Origin: an uncultured Burkholderiales bacterium
GTDB lineage: Bacteria > Pseudomonadota > Gammaproteobacteria > Burkholderiales > Burkholderiaceae_E
Reading direction: 5' to 3'
Assembly (NCBI GenBank): GCA_902826305.1
Contig: CADEEH010000032.1
Location: forward strand, 1 to 41,087
Length of the DNA: 41,087 nt
The notes under the pieces were generated by a model. The model did no database searches. It was not told the DNA's origin and saw only the letters and a program-made list of their open reading frames with translations. Positions 15,067-23,924 of the stretch are shown here, one piece after another; positions within the stretch are counted from its first letter, which is position 1; the number at the start of each line of letters is the position of its first letter. The translations under genes and the position numbers were made by a program.

Positions 15067-16101
15067 ATGTCCGCATCTCGTCGATTCCTTCGCGGTGCGG
15101 CCGGCCCGGAGACACTACTCGCGGCGCCGGTTGTCTTGCTGCTCGGCCTGCTCGCCTTCCAGTGGTCCATGGTGTTCCAGGCGAGAAGCGGGTTGGCACA
15201 CGCGATCAACGAGGGCGCGCGTGCAGGCAGCGTCGCTCATGCCGGGCCCGGGGCAATCGAAGCAGGCCTGGTTCGCGGCCTGATGCCCTTCGTGTACGGG
15301 GCCGATGCGGGCAACTTCGCCGGTCAGCTGGCACGGACGGCGGCCCATGTCGAATTCGGTCGGAACGCCGGCTGGTTCACCTGGCGGCAGATCGCACCAA
15401 CAGCCGCGAGTTTCGACGACTGGGCCGTGCCTGCTCGAGATGACCGCGGCAGGCCGATCGAAGGGCAGGAGATCCCCAACGACAATCTCGCCTATCGGCG
15501 CGCGTCGCCGCGATCCGGCGTGGCGGCAATGCGCGCCGGGCTTCCCCTGGGAGCGGCCTCCGGCCAGACATTGGCCGATGCCAATCTGCTGAAACTGGAA
15601 ATGACCTACGGTGTGAAATTGACGGTGCCACTGGCCGGTCCCCTGACCGCCTGGGTGATGAGGATCGTCGGCGGCTGCAGCGTTTCGACGGCCAGGACGG
15701 TCGGGCGGTTGGACCTCGGGACACCGGCCCGGGATCCGTCGACAGCGTCCAGTGTCTGCCCTTTCCTCGCGGCCCGCGACGAGGACGGGGTGCTGCGGCC
15801 CCGCTGGCCCGTGACAGTGCATGCGACGATCAGGATGCAAAGTCCGGCGCGTGTCAGCGACGCGACACCGGGAACACCGGCGCCACGAATCCTCGACAGC
15901 AGCTCTGCGTCGACGGGTCGCGTCGATTCGCCCGACGCTGGACGTTCGGCAGATGGGTCGTCCGGATCGGCGGCGCCAAGTCCTAGAGCGAGCTCCGGCC
16001 AGGACGGCAGCGTGACTCGCGGCGAAGGATTTCTGCAGTTCGGCGGGCAGAGGAGCGACGACCCGCGAGCGCCGGTGCGACAAGTCGGGGATTGCGCCTG
16101 A
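15067..16101 (+). CDS. TadE-like pseudopilin with long low-complexity tail, 344 aa
   Basis: Last gene of the Tad locus. The N-terminus (ETLLAAPVVLLLGLLAFQWSMVF followed by QARSGLAHAINEGARAGSV) is TadE-like: Glu just before the helix, then the small-residue segment that leads into the exposed domain. A central part (about residues 60-240) contains two cysteines. The last 100 residues are rich in Ser, Pro, Asp and Arg and look disordered. It begins 5 bp after the TPR gene. No terminator is evident after the stop. Confidence 0.7.
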   Translation: MSASRRFLRGAAGPETLLAAPVVLLLGLLAFQWSMVFQARSGLAHAINEGARAGSVAHAGPGAIEAGLVRGLMPFVYGADAGNFAGQLARTAAHVEFGRNAGWFTWRQIAPTAASFDDWAVPARDDRGRPIEGQEIPNDNLAYRRASPRSGVAAMRAGLPLGAASGQTLADANLLKLEMTYGVKLTVPLAGPLTAWVMRIVGGCSVSTARTVGRLDLGTPARDPSTASSVCPFLAARDEDGVLRPRWPVTVHATIRMQSPARVSDATPGTPAPRILDSSSASTGRVDSPDAGRSADGSSGSAAPSPRASSGQDGSVTRGEGFLQFGGQRSDDPRAPVRQVGDCA

Positions 16102-16352
16102 GTTGTCTGCCCGCGAAACCGCGTGCCTGCGTCGCCTGACCGATCCGGCCGATTTGGCCGATCGCCCGCATTGCGGCACACTTCGGTCCGCCGGGTGCGA
16201 CTCAGGATTTCGCGCGCGGGCCATGCGCAGGGGCCGGCCATCGTCCGTCGGCCGCCGCCCACCCCGCGAACCGTGCGTCTGTCACAGCCGTCGCCCTCGA
16301 TCCCTGCAACAATCGACCCTCTGATCCCTCGACCCTTTTGCCACGGTCTTCC

Positions 16353-17174
16353 ATGAAACTTCGCAAAGCCGTTTTCCCGGTCGCCGGTCTCGGCACCCGG
16401 TTCCTGCCCGCCACCAAGTCCATTCCGAAGGAGATGCTGCCGATCGTCGACCGGCCGATCATCCAATACGCGGTGGACGAGGCGATCGAGGCCGGCTGCG
16501 ACACGTTGATTTTCGTCACCGGCCGCGCCAAGCGGGCGGTGGAGGACTACTTCGACCGCAACCCGGAGCTCGAGGCCGAACTCGAGGCCAAGGGCAAGAC
16601 CGAGGCGCTCGATGCGGTGCGCAACATCATTCCGCCGCATGTGAAGGTGCTGTTCGTGCGCCAGCCCGCGCCGCTGGGCCTGGGCCACGCGGTGCTGTGT
16701 GCCGCGCCGATGATCGCCAAGGACGAACACTTCGCCGTGCTGCTGCCCGATGACCTGATCGACGGTTATCCGGTGGGCGTGCTCAAGCAGATGGTGCACG
16801 TGGCCGAGCAGCACAACGCCAGCGTGGTCGCGATCGAGCAGGTGCTGCGCAAGGACGTCAGCAAGTACGGCATCATCAAGACGCAGGACGAGGAAGGCGC
16901 GGTGATGAAGATCGACGCGATCGTCGAGAAGCCGAAGATCGAGGACGCCCCGTCGAACTCGGCGGTGGTCGGCCGCTACATCCTGCACGCCAGCGTGATG
17001 GAGACGCTGGAGAACACCCCGCCGGGCAGCGGCGGCGAGATCCAGCTCACCGATGCGCTGGCCCAGCAGATCGAGAATCCGGGCCTGTACGGCTACCGTT
17101 TCGGCGGCAAACGCTTCGATTGTGGCAACAAGCAGGGTTTCCTGACCGCCAACATCCACTTCGGCCTGCGCTGA
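16353..17174 (+). CDS. galU: UTP-glucose-1-phosphate uridylyltransferase GalU, 273 aa
   Basis: Makes UDP-glucose from UTP and glucose 1-phosphate. The nucleotidyl-transferase signature FPVAGLGTRFLPATKSIPKEMLPI is at residues 7-30, followed by DRPIIQYAVDEAIEAG; further conserved blocks are FVRQPAPLGLGHAV, FAVLLPDDLI and GRYILHASVMETLENTPPGSGGEIQLTDA. Length is normal, slightly short of 290. The start is the ATG giving MKLRKAVFPV; five upstream codons from a TTG at 16338 are also open. With ugd, 226 bp downstream, it supplies UDP-glucuronate for polysaccharides. The 251 bp between the Tad locus and this ATG hold no gene that I can support. Confidence 0.96.
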   Translation: MKLRKAVFPVAGLGTRFLPATKSIPKEMLPIVDRPIIQYAVDEAIEAGCDTLIFVTGRAKRAVEDYFDRNPELEAELEAKGKTEALDAVRNIIPPHVKVLFVRQPAPLGLGHAVLCAAPMIAKDEHFAVLLPDDLIDGYPVGVLKQMVHVAEQHNASVVAIEQVLRKDVSKYGIIKTQDEEGAVMKIDAIVEKPKIEDAPSNSAVVGRYILHASVMETLENTPPGSGGEIQLTDALAQQIENPGLYGYRFGGKRFDCGNKQGFLTANIHFGLR

Positions 17175-17186
17175 GCGGCCTCCGGT

Positions 17187-17201
17187 GCCCCGTCCCGGGG
17201 C
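17187..17201. terminator. GC hairpin after galU
   Basis: GCCCCG-tcc-CGGGGC forms a 6-bp stem with a 3-nt loop, 12 bp after the galU stop. It lacks a T tract, so it may slow transcription or stabilise the message end rather than terminate. Confidence 0.3.
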
Positions 17202-17400
17202 CTGGATCCCACAGTCCGGTCGCATCCCGCGGCCGGTGTGCCGGTACCCCGTCGAGGGGAGGCGGCCGGCCGGCTCGAACTGCTAGCATTGCCCCGATCG
17301 TGCGCCGCAACGGGCGCCAACGGGCGGGCCGGATCGGGCACCGCCCTCCGGTCGGGGCTGCTTCGGTGCCCGCGAGCGGGTCTATCAGCGGGGAGTCTGC

Positions 17401-18720
17401 GTGAAAATCACCGTCATCGGCACCGGGTACGTCGGTCTGGTCACCGGCGCGTGCCTGGCCGACATGGGTAACGACGTGTTGTGTGTCGACGTCGACGAAG
17501 CGAAGGTGCAGGCGCTGCGCGCCGGGGTGATCCCGATCCACGAGCCGGGGCTGGACGAGGTGGTCGACCGCAACGTGCAGGCCGCCCGCCTGTCGTTCAC
17601 CACCGACCTGAAGCAGGGCGCCGAGTTCGGCGAGATCCAGATGATCGCGGTCGGCACGCCGCCCAACGAGGACGGTTCGGCCGACCTGCAGTACGTGCTG
17701 ACGGCGGCGCGCACGATCGGTCGGCACATGACCGGTTATCGCGTGATCGTCGACAAGAGCACGGTGCCGGTGGGCACCGGCGACATGGTCGAGGAGGCCG
17801 TGCGCGAGGAGCTGACCAGACGCGGCGCGGCCTACGGCTTTGCGGTCGTCTCCAACCCGGAATTCCTGAAGGAAGGGGCCGCGCTCGAGGACTGCATGCG
17901 CCCGGACCGGATCGTGCTCGGTGTGTCGGATCCGACCGCCGAGGCGATGATGCGCGAACTGTATCGCCCGTTCCTGCGCAAGTCCGATCGCACCTTCGTG
18001 ATGTCGCGCCGTGCCGCCGAGCTGACGAAATACGCGGCCAACGCGATGCTGGCCACGCGGATCTCGTTCATGAACGAGCTGTCGCACTTCGCCGAGCGGG
18101 TCGGCGTGGACATCGAGGACGTGCGCAAGGGGATCGGCTCGGACGGGCGGATCGGTTATTCGTTCCTGTACGCCGGCACCGGCTACGGCGGCTCGTGTTT
18201 CCCGAAGGACGTCAAGGCGCTGATCCGCACCGCCGAGGAGAGCGGCGTGCAGTTGTCGATCCTGCGTTCGGTCGAGGCGGTCAACGAAGCGCAGAAGTCG
18301 ATCCTGGTGGCCAAGGCGAAGGCGCGGCTGGGTTCACTGGCCGGGCGCCGCTTCGCACTCTGGGGGCTGGCGTTCAAGCCGAACACCGACGACATGCGCG
18401 AGGCGCCGTCGCGGGCGCTGATGGAGGAGTTGTGGCGCGCCGGCGCGACCGTCAACGCCTACGACCCGCTGGCTGCCGACGAATGCCGCCGCATCTACGG
18501 GGATCGTGCCGACCTGACGCTGGCGGCGACCGCGCTGGAAGCGGTGCGCGGTGCCGATGCGCTGTTCATCGTCACCGAGTGCAAGGAGTTCCGCTCGCCG
18601 GCGTTCGACGACCTGGCCAGGCGGCTCAGCGCGCCGATCATCTTCGACGGCCGCAACCTCTACGATCCGAAGCTGATGCGTGCGCGCGGCTTCGAGTACT
18701 TCGCGATCGGTCGCCCTTGA
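17401..18720 (+). CDS. ugd: UDP-glucose 6-dehydrogenase, 439 aa
   Basis: Oxidises UDP-glucose to UDP-glucuronate with two NAD+. The Rossmann motif [17 protein letters not shown] is at residues 7-23. The middle domain includes [23 protein letters not shown]. The catalytic cysteine lies in [16 protein letters not shown] (Cys at about 266), and the C-terminal domain has [18 protein letters not shown]. The start is a GTG ([12 protein letters not shown]) with ggggag nine bases upstream. It is preceded by galU on the same strand and followed 19 bp later by a glycosyltransferase, a typical exopolysaccharide precursor arrangement. Confidence 0.96.
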   Translation: MKITVIGTGYVGLVTGACLADMGNDVLCVDVDEAKVQALRAGVIPIHEPGLDEVVDRNVQAARLSFTTDLKQGAEFGEIQMIAVGTPPNEDGSADLQYVLTAARTIGRHMTGYRVIVDKSTVPVGTGDMVEEAVREELTRRGAAYGFAVVSNPEFLKEGAALEDCMRPDRIVLGVSDPTAEAMMRELYRPFLRKSDRTFVMSRRAAELTKYAANAMLATRISFMNELSHFAERVGVDIEDVRKGIGSDGRIGYSFLYAGTGYGGSCFPKDVKALIRTAEESGVQLSILRSVEAVNEAQKSILVAKAKARLGSLAGRRFALWGLAFKPNTDDMREAPSRALMEELWRAGATVNAYDPLAADECRRIYGDRADLTLAATALEAVRGADALFIVTECKEFRSPAFDDLARRLSAPIIFDGRNLYDPKLMRARGFEYFAIGRP

Positions 18721-18739
18721 GTCCTGGTCCGTCGCCGAC

Positions 18740-19921
18740 GTGAGCCGGATCCTCGTTCTCGCGCCGCGCGCGCCGCATCCGCTCGATACCGGCGACAAGT
18801 TGCGGCTCGGCCAGGTGGTCTCGCACCTGGCGGCACGGCACGAGGTCACTTTCGGCGGCTTCGTCGACGGGGCCGCGGACGCGGCGACACAGGCGCTGGC
18901 TGAACGCTGCAAGGAAGTCCACCTCGAAGTGCTGTCGCCGGTGCAGACGCGGCTGCGGACCGCCTCGGGCCTGCTGCAGGGTGATTCGCTGTCGGTGTCG
19001 GTGCTGCGCAGCAAGCGTTTCGCGGCCTGGGTCGAGGAGGTCACGCAACGTGTGCGTTTCGATGCCGTGTGGACCGTCTCCGCGGCGATGGCCTCCTACG
19101 CGTTGACCGGGCGTGCGGCCGGCCTGCGCCGGATCGCCGACCTGTGCGACGTCGAATCCGAGCGCTGGCTGCAGCATGCCCACACACGCGGCGGCGCGGG
19201 AGCCTGGATCGATCGTCGCGAGGCGAATCGATTGCAGGCGCTCGAGTCGCGGGTGGCCACCGAGTTCGATGCGACGGTGCTGGTCAGCGAGCGTGAGTCG
19301 CGGCTGCTCGCGCGCCAGGTGCCGGCGGCGGCGGGACGGCTGCGGGTGGTCGATCTCGCGGTCGACGAGGCGTACTTCGATCCGGAGCTTCGCTTCAAGC
19401 CGCCGTTCGATGTGAAGCGGCCGAGTGTGGTCTTCACCGGCGCGATGGACTACTGGCCGAATGTCGATGCGGTGCTCTGGTTCGCCGACGAGGTGCTGCC
19501 GATCGTGCAGCGCGCGCACCCGAAGGTCACCTTCCACGTCGTCGGCCGGCGGCCGGTGCGTGTCGTCCGCGCGCTCGCCGAGCGGCCGTCGATCAACGTG
19601 ACCGGTGACGTCGCCGACATCAGGCCGCACCTGTCGGCGGGCTGGGTGACGGTGGTGCCGGTACGAGTGGCCTGCGGCGTGCAGAACAAGCTGCTGCAGG
19701 CGTTTGCGATGCGGCGCCCGGTGGTGGCGACCACCGCGGTGCTCGACGGGATCGCTCCCGAGGCCTGGCACCGCGAACTGCGCGCCGACAGCGCCGAGGA
19801 GTTCGCCGGTCGCGTGATCCGGCGGCTGGGTGATCGGCTCGCGTTCGAGGGGCGTGAATACGTGCAGCGGCGCCATTCGCTGGCGCGGATCGGCGAGCAG
19901 CTCGACGCGTTGTTCGACTGA
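18740..19921 (+). CDS. Glycosyltransferase of the PEP-CTERM/XrtA-associated type, 393 aa
   Basis: A predicted GT4-like glycosyltransferase for polysaccharide assembly. The opening RILVLAPRAPHPLDTGDKLRLGQVVSHLAARHEVTFGGFVD, the segment RIADLCDVESERWLQHA and the later FTGAMDYWPNVDAVLWFADEVLP and VPVRVACGVQNKLLQAFAMRRPVVAT match the family I know as TIGR03087 (sugar transferase of PEP-CTERM/EpsH1 systems). The start is the GTG at 18740; the open frame continues upstream into ugd but without resemblance. It is 19 bp from ugd, so co-transcription is likely. PrsK/PrsR, encoded 4 kb away, belong to the same systems and support this call. Confidence 0.85.
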   Translation: MSRILVLAPRAPHPLDTGDKLRLGQVVSHLAARHEVTFGGFVDGAADAATQALAERCKEVHLEVLSPVQTRLRTASGLLQGDSLSVSVLRSKRFAAWVEEVTQRVRFDAVWTVSAAMASYALTGRAAGLRRIADLCDVESERWLQHAHTRGGAGAWIDRREANRLQALESRVATEFDATVLVSERESRLLARQVPAAAGRLRVVDLAVDEAYFDPELRFKPPFDVKRPSVVFTGAMDYWPNVDAVLWFADEVLPIVQRAHPKVTFHVVGRRPVRVVRALAERPSINVTGDVADIRPHLSAGWVTVVPVRVACGVQNKLLQAFAMRRPVVATTAVLDGIAPEAWHRELRADSAEEFAGRVIRRLGDRLAFEGREYVQRRHSLARIGEQLDALFD

Positions 19922-19946
19922 GGTCTCGGCCCCGGAGATTCGAGCG

Positions 19947-19963
19947 AGCCGCGTCGACCGGCC
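19947..19963. repeat. 17-nt direct repeat, first copy
   Basis: An identical 17-nt stretch recurs at 20017-20033. The 113 bp between the convergent glycosyltransferase and diguanylate cyclase genes are made of such CG-rich, repeated pieces (also gaccgagccg twice). Confidence 0.75.
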
Positions 19964-20016
19964 GCGTTGACACCGAGCCGGTCAGACCGAGCCGATCCGA
20001 CCGTTCGCGTCGACCA

Positions 20017-20033
20017 AGCCGCGTCGACCGGCC
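20017..20033. repeat. 17-nt direct repeat, second copy
   Basis: Identical to 19947-19963, ending one base before the stop codon of the minus-strand diguanylate cyclase. Confidence 0.75.
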
Positions 20034-20034
20034 C

Positions 20035-21165
20035 TCAGGAGACCGTGTCGTCGCCGGTCGCCTTGCGGGCCCGTTTATTCTCGTACATCGCATGGTCCGC
20101 GCGTCGGATCACGTCGTCGACGTTCGCGCCGTCGTACGGGAACTGGCAGATGCCGACGCTGGCACTGGGCTTGAGATCGGCCGGGATGCCACACTCGAGA
20201 TCGTCGAGCAGCGACTCGAACCGATCGGCCAGCCGGCGCGCCTCGTCGCTCGAGCCCAGGCCGTGGGCGATCACGAAGAATTCGTCACCGCCCAGGCGCG
20301 CGACCGTGTCGCCGTCGCGCATCGCGGAGGTCAGCCGCCAGGCGACCTCGCGCAGCACCGCGTCGCCATGGTTGTGGCCGAGCCGATCGTTGATCGCCTT
20401 GAATCCGTCGAGGTCGATGAAAAACGCCGTGTGCCGCGATCGGTCGCGGGTCGATTGGTGCAACGCCTGGGCGAGCCGGTCCTGCAGCAGCTCGCGGTTG
20501 GCCAGCCCGGTCAGCCGGTCGTGCAGCGAGCGCAGGCGATGGTTGTCGCGCTGCGCTTCGAGCTCGCGTTCCTGCAGGAACAGCTGCCGGCGCTGGTACT
20601 CGGTCATGTAACACGCCGCGCCGCCGACCAGATTGGCCGAGATCATGAAGAAGTCGTGGGTCAGCAGCAGCGGTGCCGGCAGGTCGTGGCCGTAGCCGAG
20701 GTACAGGTTGTAGACCACCAGCATGCCGACGCAGACGGTCAGCGCGTACACGAAGCGTACGCCGACCAGGTTGTAGGTGAAGAAGATCGCCAGCAGCTGG
20801 CCGGGGAAGGTCAGGCTGAGCTTGTCCAACGGCAGCATCGCGAAGATCGCCATCAGGCTCAGCCCGGCCGAGGCACCGGCCGAGGCCAGCGCGAAGTGGA
20901 CCAGCTCGCGGAACCACCGGGTGTAGCTGACGATGGCCACGAGCAGCGGCACACCCAGCGCGGTCAGGCGGATCGCCCAGACGTTGCCGCGCAGCTCGGC
21001 GGGTGTCAGCCACAGGTCCAGGCTCGCGTAGAGCAGGTAGATCGCACAGCCGACGGCGATGCCGGCGCGGCCCTGCTGCAGCGTGCGCGGGTAGACGTGG
21101 CGGGCGTACTCGGCCTCGAGCGCGGCATCCTTGAAGCTGAGCGTCAGCGGATGGAACGGGGTCAT
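20035..21165 (-). CDS. Membrane-bound diguanylate cyclase (GGDEF), 376 aa
   Basis: Makes cyclic di-GMP. The N-terminal 190 residues contain about six membrane helices (AGIAVGCAIYLLYASLDLWL, VWAIRLTALGVPLLVAIVSY, and others), forming an unnamed membrane sensor. A short coiled linker (YQRRQLFLQERELEAQRDNHRLRSL) leads to the GGDEF domain, which begins HDRLTGLANRELLQDRL. The active site GGDEF is intact at about 290-294, and an RxxD inhibitory site (RDGD) sits five residues before it, so product inhibition is likely. The start is the ATG giving MTPFHPLTLSF; 30 open codons upstream are poorly supported. It lies after the lytic transglycosylase gene with 150 bp between. Confidence 0.92.
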   Translation of the reverse strand: MTPFHPLTLSFKDAALEAEYARHVYPRTLQQGRAGIAVGCAIYLLYASLDLWLTPAELRGNVWAIRLTALGVPLLVAIVSYTRWFRELVHFALASAGASAGLSLMAIFAMLPLDKLSLTFPGQLLAIFFTYNLVGVRFVYALTVCVGMLVVYNLYLGYGHDLPAPLLLTHDFFMISANLVGGAACYMTEYQRRQLFLQERELEAQRDNHRLRSLHDRLTGLANRELLQDRLAQALHQSTRDRSRHTAFFIDLDGFKAINDRLGHNHGDAVLREVAWRLTSAMRDGDTVARLGGDEFFVIAHGLGSSDEARRLADRFESLLDDLECGIPADLKPSASVGICQFPYDGANVDDVIRRADHAMYENKRARKATGDDTVS

Positions 21166-21315
21166 CGCGAAGCGTGAACGACGCAAAGTCGCGATTGTCG
21201 CAGCGAGCGAGGCGGGGGCGTTCCACGAATCCGACGGACGTGGCGCGGCGTCCACCCGGCCGGACGATTCCTTGCGTGTCGGCAGCCGGGCGCCCCGTGG
21301 AGGCCCGGCCGGAGC

Positions 21316-22416
21316 TCAGGTCGGCCCGTTCGGGTCGCGCGAGTCGGCGCGGGGTGTCGTCGCGCGATTGGCCCGGCCGGCGGGTACCCGGGTCTCGGAT
21401 GTCGCGAACATCGACGACGGCGCGGCGGCCTTCGGATCGAAGCCGTGCCGATCCAGCGGATACAACGAGCGGACCCGTTGCACGTAGGCGAGGGTCTCGG
21501 CGAAAGGTGGCACACCACGGTGCCGATCGACGTTGGCCTCGCCGGCGTTGTAGGCGGCGACCGCCAGCACGACGTCGCCGCGGAAATAGGCCAGCAGCCA
21601 GCGCAGGTAACCCATGCCGCCGCGGATGTTGTCGGCCGGATCGAGGACGTCCTTGACCTGGAACCGCAGCGCGGTCTCCGGGATCAGTTGCATCAGGCCC
21701 TGCGCGTTCTTCGGCGAACGCGCCTGCGCATCGAAGTTCGATTCGACCTGGATGATCGCGAAGACCAGGCGCGGATCGAGGCGGAAATCGCGCGCGAGTC
21801 GCACGACCGTCTCGGCGAGCTGGCGCCGCTCCAGCGTCGGCGGGGCTTTCGGGAACGTCGCCGGCGCGGCCAGTTTCGGCGTCTCGCCGATCGGCGTGGC
21901 CTTCATCGCCTCGGCGATGGTCACACCCTTGGACGGATCGCGCAGGCAATCGGGCAGCTTGTCGGTCGTGTTGCGGCCGCCTTCACCCAGGCGCGGCACG
22001 TCGGTGCCGCCGAGCGCGGCCGCGCGGCGGAACAGACTCGCGGCGATCGCATCATCGCGGGCGACCCCGCGGCCGTGGGCGTACATCCAGCCCAGTCGCA
22101 CGAACGCATCCGCGTGGTTCCAGCGGGCGGCGGTGCAGTACAGCGTGTAGGCGGTGGCCAGGTCGCGCACGCCACCGCTGCCGGTCTCGAAACGCTGGCC
22201 GTTGGCGACCAGTTCACGGGCGTGATCAGCGCTTTCGTCCAGCGCCTCCAGCTCGGGTTCGCCGGGGCGGGTCAGCAGGGACGGGGGCAGGCGGGATTCG
22301 GCGAGGACCGGCAGTGAGGCCGCGAGTGTCGTGATGCCGAGCGCGAACGCGAGCACCAGCCGGCCGTGCAAGGCGGACAACACATCAACCTGCCGGCGTC
22401 GTGGCGGGGGCGCCAT
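21316..22416 (-). CDS. Sel1-repeat lytic transglycosylase (SLT), 366 aa
   Basis: A predicted periplasmic peptidoglycan-cleaving enzyme. A signal peptide, VLAFALGITTLAASLPVLAE, ends at about residue 40. Sel1-like repeats follow (ATAYTLYCTAARWNHADAFVRLGWMYAHGRGVARDDAIAASLFRRAAALG). From about residue 200 there is an SLT-type catalytic domain with the expected order VFAIIQVESNFDAQARSPKNAQGLMQLIPETALRF, containing the catalytic Glu in QVESNFD, then NIRGGMGYLRWLLAYFRGDVVLAVAAYNAGE. The C-terminal 50 residues are Ala/Pro/Arg-rich. It lies just after prsR on the same strand, 135 bp downstream. Confidence 0.88.
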   Translation of the reverse strand: MAPPPRRRQVDVLSALHGRLVLAFALGITTLAASLPVLAESRLPPSLLTRPGEPELEALDESADHARELVANGQRFETGSGGVRDLATAYTLYCTAARWNHADAFVRLGWMYAHGRGVARDDAIAASLFRRAAALGGTDVPRLGEGGRNTTDKLPDCLRDPSKGVTIAEAMKATPIGETPKLAAPATFPKAPPTLERRQLAETVVRLARDFRLDPRLVFAIIQVESNFDAQARSPKNAQGLMQLIPETALRFQVKDVLDPADNIRGGMGYLRWLLAYFRGDVVLAVAAYNAGEANVDRHRGVPPFAETLAYVQRVRSLYPLDRHGFDPKAAAPSSMFATSETRVPAGRANRATTPRADSRDPNGPT

Positions 22417-22455
22417 GCAACCTCGTTCGCGGGGAATGGGGCATTGTAGGCAGGG

Positions 22456-22511
22456 AATGTCGGCCTCGCATCGCGCAAATCGATGTAAGCAGTGTAATCG
22501 CGGCCGACATT
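22456..22511. promoter_or_regulatory. 10-bp inverted repeat with 36-nt spacer before the transglycosylase gene
   Basis: aatgtcggcc at 22456-22465 is the exact reverse complement of 22502-22511. It sits in the 135-bp intergenic region between prsR and the transglycosylase. It may form a stem-loop in the RNA or be a pair of operator half-sites. Confidence 0.45.
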
Positions 22512-22551
22512 GTTATATTTCAGTGGCTTGCGTCGTAATCTTCGAGTGAAA

Positions 22552-23901
22552 TCAACGCATGCCGAAGCGGTTCAGCAGGTCGTACAACGTCGGTCGGCTG
22601 ACCCCGAGCAACTCCGCCGCACGGGCGATGTTGTGGTCGACGCGGGCCATCACCTTGAGCACGACCTGTTTTTCGGCCTCGTCGCGCACCCGGCGCAGGT
22701 TGAACATCTGCGGATCCTCGGAGGCACCCAGGCCGAGGTCGGCGGCGGTGATCGAGTTGCCTTCGGCCATGATGACCGCCCGCTTCAGGCAGTTCTCCAG
22801 TTCGCGGACGTTGCCCGGCCAGTCGTGGTTGGCGATCGCGTTCAGTGCATCCTCGCGCAGCGTCAGTTTCGAGCGGCGGTTCTGCTGGCAGTAGCGCTGC
22901 ACGAACGCATGCGCGAGCAGTGTCGCGTCACCGGTGCGTTCACGCAGCGGCGGGATCGTCAGGACCAGCTCGGAGAGCCGGTAGAACAGGTCCTCGCGGA
23001 ATTCGCCGGCACGGATCAGGTCGCGCAGGTTGCGATGGGTCGCGCAGACGACCCGCACGTCCACCGGGATGTCGCGTCGGCCGCCGACCCGCTCGATCAC
23101 CCGCTCCTGCAGGAACCGCAGCAGCTTGGCCTGCAGCGAGGCCGGCAGGTCGCCGATCTCGTCGAGGAACAGCGTACCGCCGTCGGCCAGCTCGATGCGG
23201 CCCGGGGTCTGCGCATGGGCGCCGGTGAACGCACCTTTCTCGTAGCCGAACAGTTCCGATTCCAGCAGCTGGTCCGGAATCGCCGCGCAATTGATCGCGA
23301 CGAAACGCTTGGCCTTGCGCGGTGACAACTCGTGCAGCGCCCGTGCGAGCAGTTCCTTGCCGGTGCCGCTGTCGCCGAGCAGCAGCACGGTGGCCGCGGT
23401 CGGTGCGAGCCGCTCGATCTGCCGGCACACCTTGAGCATCCCCGGATCGCGTGTGAGCAGCCCGGAGAGTGCGCTCGAGACCTGGAACTGCGACAGCCGG
23501 CGATTCTCGCGCTCGAGCTCGGCGACCCGCAGCGCACGTTCGATCGCCAGGCCGAGCACATCGGCCTCGAAGGGCTTGGTGAAGAAATCGTAGGCACCCA
23601 TGCCGATCGCCTTGATCGCGTTGGCCCGGTCGCTCTGGCCGGTGACCGCGATGATCTTGGTCGACGGCGCCAGCGCGAGGATCTCCTCGAGCGCCTTGAA
23701 TCCCTCGGTGGGTGTGTCGGTCGAGGGCGGCAGGCCCAGATCGAGTGTCACCACGTCGGGTTCGTGCCGCCGCAACTGGGCGATCGCCGATTCACGATCG
23801 GTCGCGAAGACCACGTTGAAGTGGTCGAACGACCAGCGCATCTGGCGCTGCAGTCCGGGGTCATCCTCCACCATCAGCAACACGCGCCGATCGTCCGCCA
23901 T
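22552..23901 (-). CDS. prsR: PEP-CTERM-system response regulator PrsR, 449 aa
   Basis: Sigma-54-dependent activator of PEP-CTERM/exosortase loci. Residues 1-125 are a receiver domain ([16 protein letters not shown]; phospho-acceptor Asp54 in [14 protein letters not shown] and KPFEAD). The central AAA+ domain has Walker A GDSGTGKE, the sigma-54 contact loop [14 protein letters not shown], and Walker [15 protein letters not shown] Fis-type helix-turn-helix ends the protein ([25 protein letters not shown]). The alternative start at 23928 overlaps the prsK stop (ATGA), but the ATG at 23901 follows a purine-rich gagagag and matches the family start. Confidence 0.92.
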   Translation of the reverse strand: MADDRRVLLMVEDDPGLQRQMRWSFDHFNVVFATDRESAIAQLRRHEPDVVTLDLGLPPSTDTPTEGFKALEEILALAPSTKIIAVTGQSDRANAIKAIGMGAYDFFTKPFEADVLGLAIERALRVAELERENRRLSQFQVSSALSGLLTRDPGMLKVCRQIERLAPTAATVLLLGDSGTGKELLARALHELSPRKAKRFVAINCAAIPDQLLESELFGYEKGAFTGAHAQTPGRIELADGGTLFLDEIGDLPASLQAKLLRFLQERVIERVGGRRDIPVDVRVVCATHRNLRDLIRAGEFREDLFYRLSELVLTIPPLRERTGDATLLAHAFVQRYCQQNRRSKLTLREDALNAIANHDWPGNVRELENCLKRAVIMAEGNSITAADLGLGASEDPQMFNLRRVRDEAEKQVVLKVMARVDHNIARAAELLGVSRPTLYDLLNRFGMR

Positions 23902-23924
23902 TGCGCTCTCTCTGTTTCTCTGGG

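Noticed and set aside
15606-17225. 539-codon minus-strand frame across galU
   Set aside because: It is antisense to galU and the end of the TadE-like gene; composition is that of a shadow frame.
22417-22551. Sigma-54 (-24/-12) promoter for the transglycosylase gene, expected if PrsR controls it
   Set aside because: I found no TGGC-N8-TTGC-like match at the right spacing on the minus strand.
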